Below, piece by piece: positions 23,836-24,605 of a DNA stretch of 24,605 nt. The notes beneath the pieces are model-generated. The model was not told the DNA's origin and did no database searches. It saw nothing but the letters and a program-made list of their open reading frames with translations. Every line of letters begins with the position of its first letter. Position 1 is the stretch's first letter. The stretch is from positions 1 through 24,605 of the forward strand of contig JAHEZG010000013.1 in assembly GCA_023251195.1 (NCBI GenBank), written 5' to 3'. The position numbers and the translations under genes are program-made. The DNA is from Chitinophagaceae bacterium. GTDB taxonomy: Bacteria; Bacteroidota; Bacteroidia; Chitinophagales; UBA10324.

Positions 23836-24605
23836 ATGAAAAAATCAATTTGTTTCTTTTTTGTTTTGGCAATGGCATCATCGTTTTCCAATGCACAGCA
23901 AACAACTGCAATGGATTTTAATATGAGCGATTGCGCCTCAGGAAACATGCATCAATTGTTTTCGACCCTTGATTCCAATGAAGTTGTGGTGATGGAATTT
24001 TTCATGACCTGTTCATCCTGTATTGATGCTGGTCATAAAATAGAATCTATGTTGATTCCATTGCACGCGCAGTTTCCGGGAAAAATCAATTGGTATCAAT
24101 TTGCTTATGTAAATGCTTACGACTGCACTACTGTAAATGATTTTGTAACCACTAATGGTTTTACCAGTGTTCCATTTGATTCCGGTGAATACATGGTTGC
24201 CTATTATGGAGGCTTTGGTATGCCTACCGTAGTTGTAGTGGCCGGAACCAATCATGAAGTGTTGTTTACTGACATTGGTTTTTCTACAAATGACACTGCG
24301 CTAATGTCGAATGCCATTAAAACTTTTTATGGGGTGGGTAATGCAGTTTCATCAATTAATGAAAACAAAAATTCACTTTCTGTTTTCCCGAATCCTTCAA
24401 GTGATGAAATAAATATTCAGTTAGCACTTTCGCAAAACAGCTTGATTCAAATGCAATTAATTGATTTGACCGGAACAGTAATTTCTGAAATTTATAATGG
24501 AAGTTCAACAGAAAAAATTCTTCAGCAAACATTCAATGTTACTGATTTATCAAACGGAACATACCTGTTGAAAGCAACCGTGAACGGAAAAACTTCTTTT
24601 AATAA
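23836..24605 (+). CDS. T9SS-exported thioredoxin-fold protein, paralogue (cut by window edge)
   Basis: The frame opens at ATG 23836 and stays open for 256 codons to the window end. The order is a signal peptide (about 1-20, ending SNAQ), a thioredoxin-like domain (about 26-165) with CSSC (C59, C62) after VVVMEFFMT and a cis-proline in GFGMPTVVVV (P130), then a type A sorting domain (from about 182: LSVFPNPSSDEINIQLAL, GTYLLKATVNGKTSFN). Cysteines C33 (SDCAS) and C97 match those of the upstream paralogue. Only a few residues of the sorting domain should be missing. The two genes probably share one transcript. The roles may differ, since the dipeptide between the cysteines (SS versus GA) tunes redox potential; this is inference. 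Confidence 0.82.
   Translation, partial: MKKSICFFFVLAMASSFSNAQQTTAMDFNMSDCASGNMHQLFSTLDSNEVVVMEFFMTCSSCIDAGHKIESMLIPLHAQFPGKINWYQFAYVNAYDCTTVNDFVTTNGFTSVPFDSGEYMVAYYGGFGMPTVVVVAGTNHEVLFTDIGFSTNDTALMSNAIKTFYGVGNAVSSINENKNSLSVFPNPSSDEINIQLALSQNSLIQMQLIDLTGTVISEIYNGSSTEKILQQTFNVTDLSNGTYLLKATVNGKTSFN

Overview
The window is AT-rich, gene-dense DNA from a member of the phylum Bacteroidota. The evidence is three gliding/T9SS-associated ABC transporter genes (gldA, gldF, gldG), several secreted proteins with type A or type B (CHU_C) type IX secretion sorting domains, a TonB receptor with a carboxypeptidase-regulatory-like N-terminal domain, and promoters of the TTTG-N19-TAnnTTTG type. The style of the repeat proteins suggests a Chitinophagales, Sphingobacteriales or Saprospirales-like environmental lineage, but I cannot fix genus or order. 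I recognise 19 genes, two of them cut by the window edges. There are no tRNA or rRNA genes, CRISPR arrays or insertion sequences, and no gene-free gap longer than about 205 bases.

Layout. (1) 1-502, minus strand: the N-terminal part of glycyl-tRNA synthetase, with an 8-nt tandem repeat array just upstream. (2) 708-6720, plus strand: a surface-protein cluster of two paralogous secreted repeat proteins (937 and 866 aa) flanking a 167-aa T9SS cargo protein, closed by a strong intrinsic terminator at 6742-6772. (3) 6875-12399, plus strand: gldA, then gldF-gldG-DUF4340 protein-terC tightly packed. The gldA-gldF gap holds a second copy of the 8-nt array and a long hairpin. (4) 12448-15228, minus strand: a 926-aa adhesin-like protein with six PKD domains and a type B T9SS signal. 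(5) 15355-19489, plus strand: an M20 amidohydrolase, then cysC-cysD-cysN, the sulfate-activation set making APS and PAPS, with a palindromic repeat element between cysD and cysN. A bidirectional terminator follows. (6) 19586-24605: a TonB receptor with a small His-rich exported protein upstream (minus strand), diverging from a small Cys-rich exported protein and two paralogous T9SS-exported thioredoxin-fold proteins with CxxC motifs (plus strand).

The most interesting part is region 6. A TonB outer-membrane receptor, a His-rich and a Cys-rich small exported protein, and two secreted CxxC proteins lie together around a short divergent promoter region. Together they suggest a metal-handling (zinc or copper) and surface thiol-redox module. 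This is inference from composition and gene order, not a demonstrated function. Second is the PKD adhesin, whose repeats 3-6 carry an extra cysteine pair absent from repeats 1-2.
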